This document shows, one piece after another, positions 16,375 through 25,526 of a stretch of 64,000 nt of DNA. Origin of the DNA: JAEUIE01 sp047602475 (GTDB lineage Bacteria > Planctomycetota > Planctomycetia > Gemmatales > HRBIN36); NCBI GenBank assembly GCA_047602475.1, contig JASGHE010000003.1, positions 124,001 through 188,000 on the forward strand, written 5' to 3'. The translations under genes were made by a program, and so were the position numbers. The notes beneath the pieces were generated by a model. It was not told where the DNA came from, ran no database searches, and saw only the letters and a program-made list of their open reading frames with translations. The number at the start of each line of letters is the position of its first letter. Position 1 is the stretch's first letter.

Positions 16375-16872
16375 ATGCCAACCATTCGCCCAGAACTGCC
16401 CATGGATATTCCAGCCATCGCCCAGGTGCTGGCCACGTCCTTTCCTTCACCGGAGGAGGCGGAACTGGTTAAGTTGCTCAGGAAGAACGGGCATCTTTCC
16501 ATCAGCCTTGTGGCCGAGGATCAGGGCATGATTGTGGGCCACATTGCATTTAGCCCGGTCACGGTAGATGGCAAAGCCAGCGGCTTGGGTCTGGCCCCTG
16601 TTGCTGTCGTCCCCGACTTTCAAAGCCTGGGCATCGGGAGCATGCTGGTAGAAGAAGGACTGAACTTCGCCAAAGCCGGCCCAGCCGGGTATGTGGTGGT
16701 GCTGGGGCACGCTCATTACTACCCCCGCTTTGGGTTCAAGGCAGCCAAGCCGCTGGGATACAGCAATGAGTACGACGCTGATGAATCATTCATGATTCTG
16801 GAACTGAAGCAGGGTGGATTGCCTCCTAGGGGCCTGATCAAATACGGCTCAGAGTTCGGGGCCTGGAGTTAG
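16375..16872 (+). CDS. GNAT family N-acetyltransferase
   Basis: This 165-residue protein starts at ATG 16375 behind GGAGG. The GNAT fold is clear: IVGHIAFSPV (beta-4), LAPVAVVPDFQSLGIGSMLVEEGL, which is motif A with the acetyl-CoA loop Q-S-L-G-I-G (about 78-100), and HAHYYPRFGFKAA (about 116-128), the YhbS-like signature. It transfers an acetyl group from acetyl-CoA to an unknown amine. There is no operon partner; the next gene is convergent. Confidence 0.85.
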   Translation: MPTIRPELPMDIPAIAQVLATSFPSPEEAELVKLLRKNGHLSISLVAEDQGMIVGHIAFSPVTVDGKASGLGLAPVAVVPDFQSLGIGSMLVEEGLNFAKAGPAGYVVVLGHAHYYPRFGFKAAKPLGYSNEYDADESFMILELKQGGLPPRGLIKYGSEFGAWS

Positions 16873-16900
16873 TAGTCTGTCACATGAGATGGTCGGGCTC

Positions 16901-18016
16901 TCATTTCCGCAACGCCTCAACCTCACGAGCTATCCGCTCCGCAGCTTCGATAACCTCGTCATCACGGAGCAAATGGCTGAGGCTGAACCTCATCGAGGAA
17001 GCCAGCACTTCTTCACTGACTTTCATAGCTTGCAGTACCGGCGAAGGCAGCAGCGAACCGCTCGAACAGGCGGAGCCGGTCGAACAGTCAATGCCTGCTA
17101 AATCGAGTCGAATGAACAACACCTCGCTCGAACACCCGGGGAAAGCCAGGTTCAACGTGTGGGGCAAACCATGTTCCGGGTCGCCATTGATGATGAAGTC
17201 TATCTTTCGCAAAGTCAGTTGATCGAGAAAGAGTTGGCGAAGATGCTGGCAGCGATCTCGGCGTGCATCCATTTCCACACAAGCGAGTTTGAGGGCGGTA
17301 GCCATGCCGACAGCCAGGGCGACGGGTTCCGTTCCAGGCCGACGGCCCTGTTGTTGATGCCCGCCAAAAGAGCGAGGCGGTAATTGAACGCATCGATTGA
17401 CAATCAGCGCACCGATGCCCTGTGGCCCATGGAATTTATGAGCTGAACATGCTAGCGTGCTAACCCCAAGATCGTGAAAGCGGATGGGAATCTTGCCCAC
17501 AGCTTGGGTAGCATCAGTATGAAAAGCCGACGAATCGCACTGACGGCGGAGCGTGGGAATGTCCTGAACGACGCCGGTTTCATGATTGGCGAGTTGGAGA
17601 GTGACCAGGCTTCTTTCTGTAGGTCGTTGAATGAGTTGAGCATGCCCATGTGAGTCAACTGGCAGTTCGACCAACTTGAATCGCTGTTGGGTAAGCTGCC
17701 GACATGGTTCGTAAACCGAGGGGTGCTCAATAGGAGAGGCAAAAATACTGGGTGATTCACTGGAATGGAAGTCAGCAGCCAGCCCGAACAAGGCGAGATT
17801 ATTAGCTTCGGTAGCCCCGCTGGTGAAGACGACTTCATCCGGATGACAGCCCAGACATTCAGCAATGGTGCCCCGAGCTGTATCAAAAGCCAAACGAGCA
17901 GCAGCACCACTTCGGTGAGCACTGGCAGGATTGCCCCCCGGCGCACGAGCCATCGCCTCTGCCACTTCTGGCAGCATCGGCGTCGTACTGTTGTTATCAA
18001 GATAAAGGCGGGCCAT
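16901..18016 (-). CDS. cysteine desulfurase, NifS/IscS family
   Basis: This 371-residue PLP enzyme begins LYLDNNSTTP. It has FTSGATEANN, the PLP-contacting HTDATQAVGK, the Schiff-base Lys in CSAHKFHGPQG and the active-site Cys in STGSACSSGS. It would take sulfur from cysteine for Fe-S clusters or thiolated tRNA. A second member of the family lies at 53679-54863; the two differ in length and sequence. No scaffold gene (iscU or nifU) is next to it, so its client pathway cannot be read from context. Confidence 0.9.
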   Translation of the reverse strand: MARLYLDNNSTTPMLPEVAEAMARAPGGNPASAHRSGAAARLAFDTARGTIAECLGCHPDEVVFTSGATEANNLALFGLAADFHSSESPSIFASPIEHPSVYEPCRQLTQQRFKLVELPVDSHGHAQLIQRPTERSLVTLQLANHETGVVQDIPTLRRQCDSSAFHTDATQAVGKIPIRFHDLGVSTLACSAHKFHGPQGIGALIVNRCVQLPPRSFGGHQQQGRRPGTEPVALAVGMATALKLACVEMDARRDRCQHLRQLFLDQLTLRKIDFIINGDPEHGLPHTLNLAFPGCSSEVLFIRLDLAGIDCSTGSACSSGSLLPSPVLQAMKVSEEVLASSMRFSLSHLLRDDEVIEAAERIAREVEALRK

Positions 18017-18048
18017 ACAGGAGTTGTGGTCAGTGAAAATAAACGAAC

Positions 18049-18076
18049 ACAGGTAAGCGAACTATCGCTTACCTGT
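18049..18076 (-). terminator. strong hairpin behind tRNA-His
   Basis: ACAGGTAAGCGA and TCGCTTACCTGT form a 12-bp perfect stem with a 4-nt loop. On the minus strand it is followed by GTTCGTTTATTTTC, so it probably ends the tRNA-His transcript. It also lies in the leader of the cysteine desulfurase gene. Confidence 0.65.
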
Positions 18077-18120
18077 ATTACATCACTTTGAACCGAAGTA
18101 TGCATCAAGAGCTTGTATTA

Positions 18121-18154
18121 TTCTGGCTCCTGGCTTCTAACTCCTGGCTCCTGA
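18121..18154. repeat. degenerate heptad repeat (CTGGCTC / CTGGCTT / TAACTCC)
   Basis: The stretch is built of near-identical 7-mers, CTGGCTC CTGGCTT CTAACTC CTGGCTC CTG. Similar strings occur at 40566-40596, 47795-47826, 48101-48137 and, more weakly, near 51126-51176, always between genes. Confidence 0.6.
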
Positions 18155-18159
18155 AAAAG

Positions 18160-18234
18160 GGTGAGAGAGGGGACTTGAACCCCCAACATCCAGAACCACA
18201 ATCTGGCACTCTAACCAGTTGAGCTACTCCCACC
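18160..18234 (-). tRNA. tRNA-His (GUG)
   Basis: A cloverleaf on the minus strand has acceptor GTGGGAG/CTCTCAC (one G-U), anticodon loop TTGTGGT between CCAGA and TCTGG (anticodon GTG), and T-arm GGGGGTTCAAGTCCCC. An extra 5' G is encoded opposite a discriminator C, the hallmark of bacterial tRNA-His. Confidence 0.95.
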
Positions 18235-18332
18235 ATGTTCTACAAGTGTACCGCTAAGCCCGGCTGTCGGCAACAAGATGTCGATTCCTGATTATATCCT
18301 CTTGTCGCTAACAGCCTTATACTCGGTACACT

Positions 18333-20276
18333 ATGAGCATGTCTCACCTTGATGATGCTGCTCATCTGACAACAGAGGCGCAAAATCCCGCCTCGGTTCA
18401 CTTGGATCGCCTGTCTACCTCCGAATTAGTCTCTCTGATGAACCGGGAAGATGCCCTGGTCGCCCAGGCGGTGGCGGATCAACAGGATAACATTGCCAGG
18501 GCCATTGATGTCATCACCGAAAAGCTGAATGCGGGTGGCCGCCTGATCTATATTGGTGCAGGCACTTCCGGTCGTCTGGGGGTGCTTGATGCTGCCGAAT
18601 GCCCCCCGACATTTAGCACGCCCCCGGAACTCGTCGTCGGCATCATCGCCGGCGGCCCACCAGCCTTGACGCAGGCGGTCGAAGGCGCTGAAGATAATTT
18701 CCTGCAGGCGGCCAGCGATCTGGAGCGTATTCGCTTCTGCAAAAAAGATGTCCTGGTAGGCATCACCGCCAGTGGCCGAGCGCCCTATGTCCTGGGTGCT
18801 GTCTGGCACGCCAGGCAACTGTCTGCTTTCACGATCGGCATCTCATGCAACGCTGATGCTCAACTCAACGAGCAAGTCGACATTCCGATCGCCGTCGTCG
18901 TCGGCCCTGAAGTATTGAGCGGCTCCACTCGACTCAAAGCCGGCACTGCTACCAAGCTCGTCTTGAACATGCTCAGCACCGGGGCCATGATCAAGCGGGG
19001 GAAGACCTTCGGCAACCTGATGGTCGATCTGAAAGCGACCAACAGCAAGCTGCTCGCCCGAGCCAGGCGTATCGTTCAGACAGTGACTCAATGCTCAGTG
19101 GAGCAGGCGGCTGCGCGACTGGATCGCTGCGAAGGTGAAGTGAAAACCGCCATCGTGGCCCAGATGGCCAAACTTGATCCGATGACAGCTCGCTACTACC
19201 TACAAAAGACTGGAGGTAACATCGCTCAAGCGTTGCAGCGAGTGGGGATAGATGTCTATCCCAAAAGGCAACGAAGCGATTTGATTCTTGGCATTGATGG
19301 TGGCGGCACCAGCACCAAGGCTATTCTTGCCCGACGCGTCTCTGATAGTTTCGAGATTGTTGGCCACGGCAAGGCGGGACCCTCTAACCGCCAATCGGTC
19401 GGTGACCTGAACGCCATCAGCGCCCTGAGGCAGGCCATCCATGCTGCTTTCCATGATGCAAATATCCCCTTTGCCGGCGTGGCTTCGGCATGCTTCGGAT
19501 TGGCCGGGGCCGATCGATCAGAAGATCGACAGTTCTTTCACCAGTGGGCAACACGGGCAGGCATTGCTGAGAGCATCACCATTGCCAACGATGTGGAACT
19601 TGTGCTGGCTGCCGGCACTCCTGAAGGCTGGGGCCTGGCCCTCATTGCAGGCACCGGCTCCATGGCTTTTGGCAAAAACCAAACAGGCACCATCGAACGG
19701 GCTGGCGGATGGGGATATCTCATGGGAGATAAGGGCAGTGCCTACTCCATCGCTGTCGATGCCCTCCAGGTGGCAGCTATCGAGATCGACACCGGCTTGA
19801 CCCTTGATGGCGAAGCTATCACTGAACAGAATGCGATTCTCCCATTGCTCATGTCTCATTGGAAGCTCGACGATCCGAAGCAACTGGTTCGCCAAGTCTA
19901 TGGAACCGGGATGGATCGAAAGGCTATCGCTCAGCTCGCCCCGATCATCCTCGATGCCTATTTCCAGGGAAACTCCGAACCCAGAGACCTAATCGAAAAC
20001 AATGCCATGCATCTGGCCGGGGATGCGGCCATCGTGATGCGAAAGCTCTTTGATCAGGTGCCCCAGGTACCCGTTGCCCTGGCTGGCGGCATATTCCAAA
20101 ATCATCCCTGGTATGCCGAGATGGTAATGACCCATCTACGTCGCTGCCGGGCAACCGAGGAGAATCCCGAACCGCTGGGGCCAATACAAACAGTCAACAA
20201 CCCAGCTGAAGGCGCATTGAAGCTGGCCTGCCTGACTGGGCGAACCTCCCCTCGCCAGGGCGTGTCGCTCCAGTAG
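18333..20276 (+). CDS. murQ: N-acetylmuramic acid 6-phosphate etherase fused to a BadF/MurK-type sugar kinase
   Basis: This 647-residue protein is made of two enzymes. Residues 1 to about 305 are MurQ, with LVSLMNREDALVAQAV, the SIS fold YIGAGTSGRLGVLDAAE, and SGRAPYVLGA. Residues from about 313 on are an ASKHA kinase of the BadF/N-acetylglucosamine kinase family: ILGIDGGGTSTKAILA (phosphate 1), ACFGLAGADR, ANDVELVLAAG (catalytic Asp), LIAGTGSMAFG (phosphate 2) and ALAGGIFQN (adenosine). The fusion would phosphorylate MurNAc and then cleave its lactyl ether in one chain, feeding recovered cell-wall sugar into GlcNAc-6-phosphate. MurQ alone is about 300 residues, so the fusion explains the length. 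Two bacterial tRNAs follow. Confidence 0.92.
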   Translation: MSMSHLDDAAHLTTEAQNPASVHLDRLSTSELVSLMNREDALVAQAVADQQDNIARAIDVITEKLNAGGRLIYIGAGTSGRLGVLDAAECPPTFSTPPELVVGIIAGGPPALTQAVEGAEDNFLQAASDLERIRFCKKDVLVGITASGRAPYVLGAVWHARQLSAFTIGISCNADAQLNEQVDIPIAVVVGPEVLSGSTRLKAGTATKLVLNMLSTGAMIKRGKTFGNLMVDLKATNSKLLARARRIVQTVTQCSVEQAAARLDRCEGEVKTAIVAQMAKLDPMTARYYLQKTGGNIAQALQRVGIDVYPKRQRSDLILGIDGGGTSTKAILARRVSDSFEIVGHGKAGPSNRQSVGDLNAISALRQAIHAAFHDANIPFAGVASACFGLAGADRSEDRQFFHQWATRAGIAESITIANDVELVLAAGTPEGWGLALIAGTGSMAFGKNQTGTIERAGGWGYLMGDKGSAYSIAVDALQVAAIEIDTGLTLDGEAITEQNAILPLLMSHWKLDDPKQLVRQVYGTGMDRKAIAQLAPIILDAYFQGNSEPRDLIENNAMHLAGDAAIVMRKLFDQVPQVPVALAGGIFQNHPWYAEMVMTHLRRCRATEENPEPLGPIQTVNNPAEGALKLACLTGRTSPRQGVSLQ

Positions 20277-20350
20277 GACGAGATTCATCTGCTCTTCTAA
20301 TGAGCAATTGACTTCGCACCATGAAATAGCTATCTAAACAACTCGCATAC

Positions 20351-20422
20351 GGCCCCTTCGCCAAGTGGCTAAGGCAACGGTTTGCAAAACCGTCACCCCC
20401 GGTTCGAATCCGGGAGGGGCCT
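20351..20422 (+). tRNA. tRNA-Cys (GCA)
   Basis: The acceptor GGCCCCT pairs with AGGGGCC. The anticodon loop TTGCAAA sits between ACGGT and ACCGT, giving GCA. The T-arm is CCCGGTTCGAATCCGGG. CCA is not encoded. Confidence 0.95.
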
Positions 20423-20426
20423 CTTT

Positions 20427-20498
20427 ACCAGCCCGACGCGCTAGCGAGGGAACGCCTTGTGCCAAGGCGAATCCCCCTCGCTGGCGCATCGGGCTGGT
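20427..20498. repeat. large imperfect palindrome between two tRNA genes
   Basis: ACCAGCCCGA-CGCGCTAGCGAGGG (20427-20450) is matched by the inverted CCCTCGCTGGCG-CATCGGGCTGGT (ending 20498). The inner pair is CGCCTTG/CAAGGCG. It resembles the AGCCCGACGCG...GCGAGGG palindromes I associate with intergenic DNA of planctomycetes. It could act as a terminator or processing hairpin between tRNA-Cys and tRNA-Met. Confidence 0.7.
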
Positions 20499-20504
20499 AA
20501 ACAA

Positions 20505-20577
20505 GGCGGCGTAGCTCAGGGGTTAGAGCAGTGGCTTCATAAGCCACGTGTCGGTGGTTCGATTCCACCCGCCGCTA
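20505..20577 (+). tRNA. tRNA-Met/Ile2 (CAU)
   Basis: The acceptor GGCGGCG pairs with CGCCGCT, with a terminal G-U. The anticodon loop TTCATAA sits between GTGGC and GCCAC, giving CAT. The T-arm is GGTGGTTCGATTCCACC. The first pair is not the C-A mismatch of initiator tRNA, so it is elongator Met or a lysidine-modified Ile tRNA. Confidence 0.9.
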
Positions 20578-20700
20578 TTCACTTTTTTCATTGAGTTGCC
20601 CTTGGATGGGCCTTTAAGATCATCCAAGGCCTAAGAGTTATTTCCAGTCACGCTCTATGGTTCATTGCAAACCGTGAGCGATACCAGTTCTTCAAATGCC

Positions 20701-20724
20701 AAGAGCCTGCGAATGCAGGCTCTT
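20701..20724 (+). terminator. hairpin after the tRNA pair
   Basis: AAGAGCCTGC-GAAT-GCAGGCTCTT is a perfect 10-bp stem. Bases 20578-20967 otherwise hold no gene. At 20730-20744 the string CGGAGAGGGGGGATT resembles the 3' end of tRNA-Ser(GGA) read backwards, a possible attachment-site scar. Confidence 0.5.
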
Positions 20725-20967
20725 GTAATGCGGAGAGGGGGGATTAGATACCGCCCAATTCCGCAAGTGCCTTGCCCGCATTGTATTAGGGTCAAAAGCC
20801 TTTGTTGACAAGGTGTTAGGGCAGTCCAGTTGTTACTTGTTCGTACTGTCTGTTTCTGGTCCTATAGGCGATGACGCTGGACAAAATCTGGACAAATCTG
20901 CCCGACACCAAACGATGGGGAACGGCCTTCAGGTTCTTCTTCTGGTGGCAAAGAAACTCCCGATGGA

Positions 20968-23177
20968 TTGCTCATTCAACGTCAATCACGTCGCCGTCGC
21001 CGACAGCTTGAAAAAGCTGAATGTGATGCAGAGGAAATCGCCTGCTTGGTTGTAAAGGCCCACGAGCGACTTCCAAAAAATAAAGCCAAGTTGAGAGGAT
21101 TGATCTATGCCAGATATTCCTCGGATATGCAGCAATCGATCATCGACCAGGTTCGGGAAGTATTGCTGTTTGCAACCGAGAATGGGATCTTCGTGAGTCA
21201 CGACCTTATCTTTTGGGATAGCGGAATTACTGGCCGAAAGAAGAGTCGACCAAGCATTGATGCTGCCAAAGAAGCACTTGTTTCTAACATAGCCGATGTG
21301 TGGTTGAGTTTCAATTCCAGCCGCGTTTACAGACGCGGGTATCAGTGCATGAAATTTGTAGTTGAGGACATAGTCGGCGAGGGCAAACGCTGCATTTGCG
21401 TCAAAAATGGAATTGATACTGCCACTTCCGATTCCTGGCATGCATTGCTTGCGATCATGAGCTTCGTCGATGAGGTCATCAGCAAGTTGACAACCCCGAA
21501 CATTTTGGCAGCGCATTTGGGCCTATTCGCTAATGGTGTAATCCACGGGTGTGTGACTTACGGATACTGCGGCGAACCGATCCCGGGCGTTTTCAATAAA
21601 AAGGAATTGCCACGCCGCAAGTATCAAATATCCGAGGCGGAGGCCAAGTGGGTGCGTCAGATATTCGATTGGTATGTACTGGATCGCTTGCCTGTCCGTG
21701 AGATCGTCCGGCGGCTCAACGCAACCGCCGAAGTGCCTCTGCCCCGATTAAATATTGATGACCGATTTACTCGTGACAGTGTGGTTAGTGTACTCGGCAA
21801 TCCTCGATACCGAGGTAATTGGTCGTATGGTCGAACGCAGAACGTTTGGAATGCTAAAAAGGATTATGGGAGAGCCGTGTTACGTGATCAGCCGCTTGCG
21901 ACCAAACAATTCGAGCACCTCCGGATTGTCACGGATGATATTTGGTATGCAGCTTAGCAGCGTCTAATGGATTTGAAACAGAAGTACGCCCGCGACAGGA
22001 GACGCAGCAGTAGGTCAAAAGACCATTGCTGGATCCTGGGCGGATTGTTCTTCTGTGATGCCCACAATCGCCCCCTCTATGCACAATGCGGAGGCAAATA
22101 TCTGTTTTGCCCTACATGCAAGAATAAAGAAAACGACCAAGTCTTATTTAGTCTGCTCCCAAAGGAGTTGACCCTACGGCTCACACTATGTCACGTTCGT
22201 CAACTGATTTGCGATGACAGCGAATTGGTGAACCGTGTAATTTCAGCTTGCTTGAGTGCAGCCGAGAGGTTTCAACTGCCTGACGAGGGACACCTTCAGG
22301 GCTTGCGAAAGGAGGTCAGTAGACTTACTCGCCAGATTGCGTTCCTCCTCGAAAATGCTGGTGAGACGGAAAACGACCAGAAGGAGGCCCAGGATCAGTT
22401 GAAGGCCCTTCGGAATCGATGGGCACAAGTGGAGGCTGAGCTGCGTGTCGCCGACATCGCTGCCAGCCGGGAGGTGCGAGTACCCACTGAGGATGAGGTA
22501 CGAGCCCTGCTGAACAAACTTGAGGACATCCTCCAGACCTCTGATGGCCTTGATGAAGAGCGTCAGGAGTTGTTGCTCAGTTTGATTCAATCCATCACCG
22601 GTGGGCGCTCTACCTCCATCAAATGGGTGAGCGGAAGAAGCACCATGGCTGGCTCCAGGGCCGCTTTGTCTCCAATTTGACTGCCACCGTGCTGAACCAC
22701 ATTTCACCCGTGCTAACTGCGGATGGCCCCAGGCAGGAAGTCACCATCGACTTCCGCGAGGAGCTCCCGTCGTTGACCGAGCAAAGGGCAGACCGCGTGA
22801 AGCAACTCTACGATGAGGGAAAGCAGATGAAAGAGATTGCTGAGATCATGCATGTCAACATCAACATGGCCATCAAGGCTCTCAAGTTCTGGTATGAACG
22901 GGCAGGCCAGCCTTACCCGGACAATGGAGCACGCTACGGAGCTTTGCGGCGAGCTGACCCGAACGGCTCGCTATGCAATCGAATTACTCCTGAAGTAATT
23001 CGACTGGTCGAGGCTGGCTTGACAAACCAGGCCATCGCCCAGCAGTTGGGTTGCAGTAAAGATCTGATCGCCAAGGTCTTGAAGCGCTATGACGAAAGGC
23101 ATGGCACCACCTACAGCGACCTGACAACCAGAAACCGCAGGATTGATCGGGAGCCTGATTCTGATCAGGCTGCTTGA
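20968..23177 (+). pseudogene. large serine recombinase, broken by a TAG and a frameshift
   Basis: Three pieces make one protein of about 735 residues. The resolvase domain has GLIYARYSSDMQQ (nucleophile Ser in ARYSS) and FNSSRVYRRGYQ. The recombinase domain has GYCGEPIPG, KWVRQIFDWYV and REIVRRLNATAEV, then DDIWYAA and TAG at 21955-21957. The frame continues with QRLMDLKQKYAR, a zinc-ribbon-like FFCDAHNRPLY...FCPTCKNK, and a long coiled coil. One base, probably a C in GGRLYLHQ, is missing near 22608, after which MGERKKHHGWLQGRF continues to the stop at 23177. Such enzymes integrate or excise mobile DNA. The nonsense codon suggests this one is dead. The helix-turn-helix pair at its end (KEIAEIMHVN, NQAIAQQLGCSKDLI) looks intact. 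Confidence 0.8.
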
Positions 23178-23194
23178 TAAATGATGAAAGAACT

Positions 23195-23224
23195 AAGCGG
23201 CAGATTTGTCTGCCGCTTTTTTTT
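23195..23224 (+). terminator. Rho-independent terminator behind the recombinase
   Basis: AAGCGGCAGA-TTTG-TCTGCCGCTT is followed directly by a run of T. The 378 bases after it, up to the amidase start, hold no gene I can support. Confidence 0.9.
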
Positions 23225-23602
23225 AGCTAATACATTGCTGACATCTTTATCGCCATAGCAACCATAGCATTAAGATCGTTGGTGGGCTATTGATTTTGCC
23301 TTAACAGATACGTTTGAAGATAAAATTAATTTAACCCATTGCAATTGGCATAGAGATCGATTACTCTACCCATACATTTGCACTTGGCTTGGATTAGAAG
23401 AACCAGCGTGGTTTTAAGACTTCACAATTAGCTTCGTTGTTGATCAGTTTGTTCAGGCTGGAGTTCTTCTCAATCGCGTGGTGCAAAGCCAAGAATTGCT
23501 GTCAACAAAAGGGGATTCGTATCCATTAGTGTAAACAGTTCTATTACCATCTACCATCGATTGGCGGAAAAACCAATCGTTAATCATTTAAGGGAAACTG
23601 CC

Positions 23603-24160
23603 ATGGCAATCTACCAACCCATCATACTGACAGGCGACTATGTAGGGGTTCACGACCGCCAGCAGAACGCGGCGAATGCGGGCTGTATATGCGTCGTCGA
23701 ATTTCACTTTAATTCAGCAGGCGATGCCACGGCTTCGGGTGGCGAGGTTCACTACAAGCAAAACGATATTATCAGCCCAAGCAGTAAGGAATTCGCTGAT
23801 TCAATGTGGGCAGAACTGGTTGCTACCGGCTTGCCACCACACGGAAATCAACCAGTGAAGTCAACCGCAGTCGCGACACGGAGTGGGTGGATTGATTTTT
23901 ATAGTATGTTTGCAATCGTCTTGGAGCCACTGTTCATTAGTAATGCAGGGCAAGCCACTTGGCTGCATGCTAACAAGCTATCCTTGGCGGACGCGATAGC
24001 AGCGGCCATCAAGGGTACCTTCCTGAACGGCGGCGCGATTGGCCTGTCCGCTGGTCACGCGGGTAAGTCCGTTCCAGATCCAGGTGCTCCTTGCGTTCTG
24101 GGGGATACTGAAGCTGACCATACGGTCGAAATCAGAGACCTTGTCGCCGCTCGGATGTGA
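23603..24160 (+). CDS. N-acetylmuramoyl-L-alanine amidase-like (Amidase_3) protein with permuted motif order
   Basis: I choose ATG 23603 (AAGGGAAACTGCC upstream) over a TTG at 23561, giving 185 residues. Amidase_3 motifs are present but in the order third, fourth, first, second. CVVEFHFNSAG (zinc His, about 32-42) and VLEPLFISNAG (catalytic Glu region, about 113-123) come first. GLSAGHAGKSVPDPGAP (first zinc His) and TEADHTVEI (second zinc ligand) come at the C-terminal end. In ordinary enzymes GH and E come first. So this is a circular permutation, or the join of two truncated repeats. It would cut the amide bond between MurNAc and the stem peptide. No signal peptide is seen. Confidence 0.6.
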   Translation: MAIYQPIILTGDYVGVHDRQQNAANAGCICVVEFHFNSAGDATASGGEVHYKQNDIISPSSKEFADSMWAELVATGLPPHGNQPVKSTAVATRSGWIDFYSMFAIVLEPLFISNAGQATWLHANKLSLADAIAAAIKGTFLNGGAIGLSAGHAGKSVPDPGAPCVLGDTEADHTVEIRDLVAARM

Positions 24161-24402
24161 TCCTCAAACCATGTTACAGGTTGTTCAAAATAATCAGTTT
24201 GGAGTGTTGCGGACTTACACCTTTCAGATTGAAAGTTAAGTTGGTGTTACTGGTGCAATCGCTTGACTGACAAGAAGCACTTTGCACTCTAATGGATTCC
24301 ATGACAATTAAGACTAGGATTATTAAAAGTGGTTCAAGCCATCGAACACTGCTACAATCCAATAAAGATCGGTCCATAACCATGAGTGCAGGAGGGACGA
24401 AT

Positions 24403-25000
24403 ATGCATAAGATCACGCTCGTATTCACGCTAGTTCTGACATCTGTTGGCATTTATCATGTGACAGATAATATAGCGTTACATAGACCCATCGTGAACCA
24501 TGCCTACCCTGACGATAGTCCATGCCTGAAGAAGGCTGACAATGATAACGCTAAGAAAGTGGTAAAGGCATGTGAAAGCAAATGGGAGGCAAACAAAGCT
24601 GATTGCAACACCTTCCTCCGCGCAACAGCCAAGGAGTTGAATATCAATGATTTTAAGGATGGACAGAATGCTGACCAGATTATTGATTTTCTTGAAGGCA
24701 AACCTGCGGGTTGGACCAAGTTGACAAATGGAAGTCATCAAGACTGCGCATAAAATGGCGAAAGATGGACATTTTGTTGTCGCAGGCCTTAAGTCTTCCG
24801 ACTTGGGTGATACGAATGGGCATGTAGTGGTAATCTCTTGCGGAGATATGGTACATAGTGCAATGGACAATCTCGACTATCCACGCGGATACTGGGGCAA
24901 ACTCAATTCAGTGGGGAAAGAATGTGAAGGCATGAATTATGCATTTCCTGCTCCGCCCCGAAAGAAGGATCTTCGATATTATTGGAGAAAATTGCCGTAG
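24403..25000 (+). CDS. exported Cys-His hydrolase-like protein (NlpC/P60 or CHAP type), frameshifted
   Basis: ATG 24403 follows AGGAGGG at the right distance and opens a signal peptide (MHKITLVFTLVLTSVGIY). The first part includes ADCNTFLRATAKEL, a plausible Cys nucleophile helix, and ends early at 24753. The second part, one frame over (EVIKTAHKMAKDGHFVVAG...GHVVVISCG...YPRGYWG), runs to 25000 and supplies the matching His in GHVVV. One A too many in ACAAATGG near 24730 explains the break. The protein would be about 198 residues long and exported. It lies next to an amidase-like gene, so both may act on peptidoglycan. The fold is inferred from motif spacing only. Confidence 0.5.
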
Positions 25001-25526
25001 TAGCACTTCATCAGCTTGTCAACCTATGGCGGATTGTGGCATCATAATCCGCTGGATTATGTACAGTCGGCTAGCAAATTGCAAAATGTTACTCTGACTA
25101 TTAAGATATAAGTTTAGTAATAAAATATAAAATCAGCTGCAAGATGAGTTTTGATAACACGCAAGTATACTTAATATGATCAAAAAAAAAGGTTAAAAAT
25201 ACTGCACAGAAATACCTGAATCATTAAGCAAATCTTGTCGTAAGACTACAATGCTCAATTAGTTCTTATTATGATGTAAAAAGTGTATTATTCACAAGTC
25301 GCATAATTGATTGATAGTTTGCAGTCATGTTGAGTTGGCGCGACCCACATGGTCTGATTGTAACGATTTTGCCGATCACGCAGTCTTGGTAAATTGGGTC
25401 TAGAGATTTATTGTTATTTTTCCTTTTAAGCAAGATAAGCCAAGGTGTTAAAACCTATTCATTCGAAAAGGCATGTACCTTCTCACAGCACTTGCTGAGT
25501 TGCACTCATTATAAGAGATCTCACCC
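25001..25526. other. 526-bp AT-rich gap before the giant genes
   Basis: No open frame or RNA gene is supported. The stretch is unusually AT-rich around 25090-25280, with runs of A. It should contain the promoter of the giant gene pair, but I cannot point to clear -35 and -10 boxes. Confidence 0.5.

Noticed and set aside
20813..21055. 80-codon frame before the serine recombinase
   Set aside because: Overlaps the recombinase in another frame and has no protein-like features.
1846..21957. Reassignment of TAG to an amino acid, suggested by three in-frame TAG codons
   Set aside because: TAG is used as an ordinary final stop (for example 20274-20276) and the affected genes also carry other damage or lie in decayed DNA.
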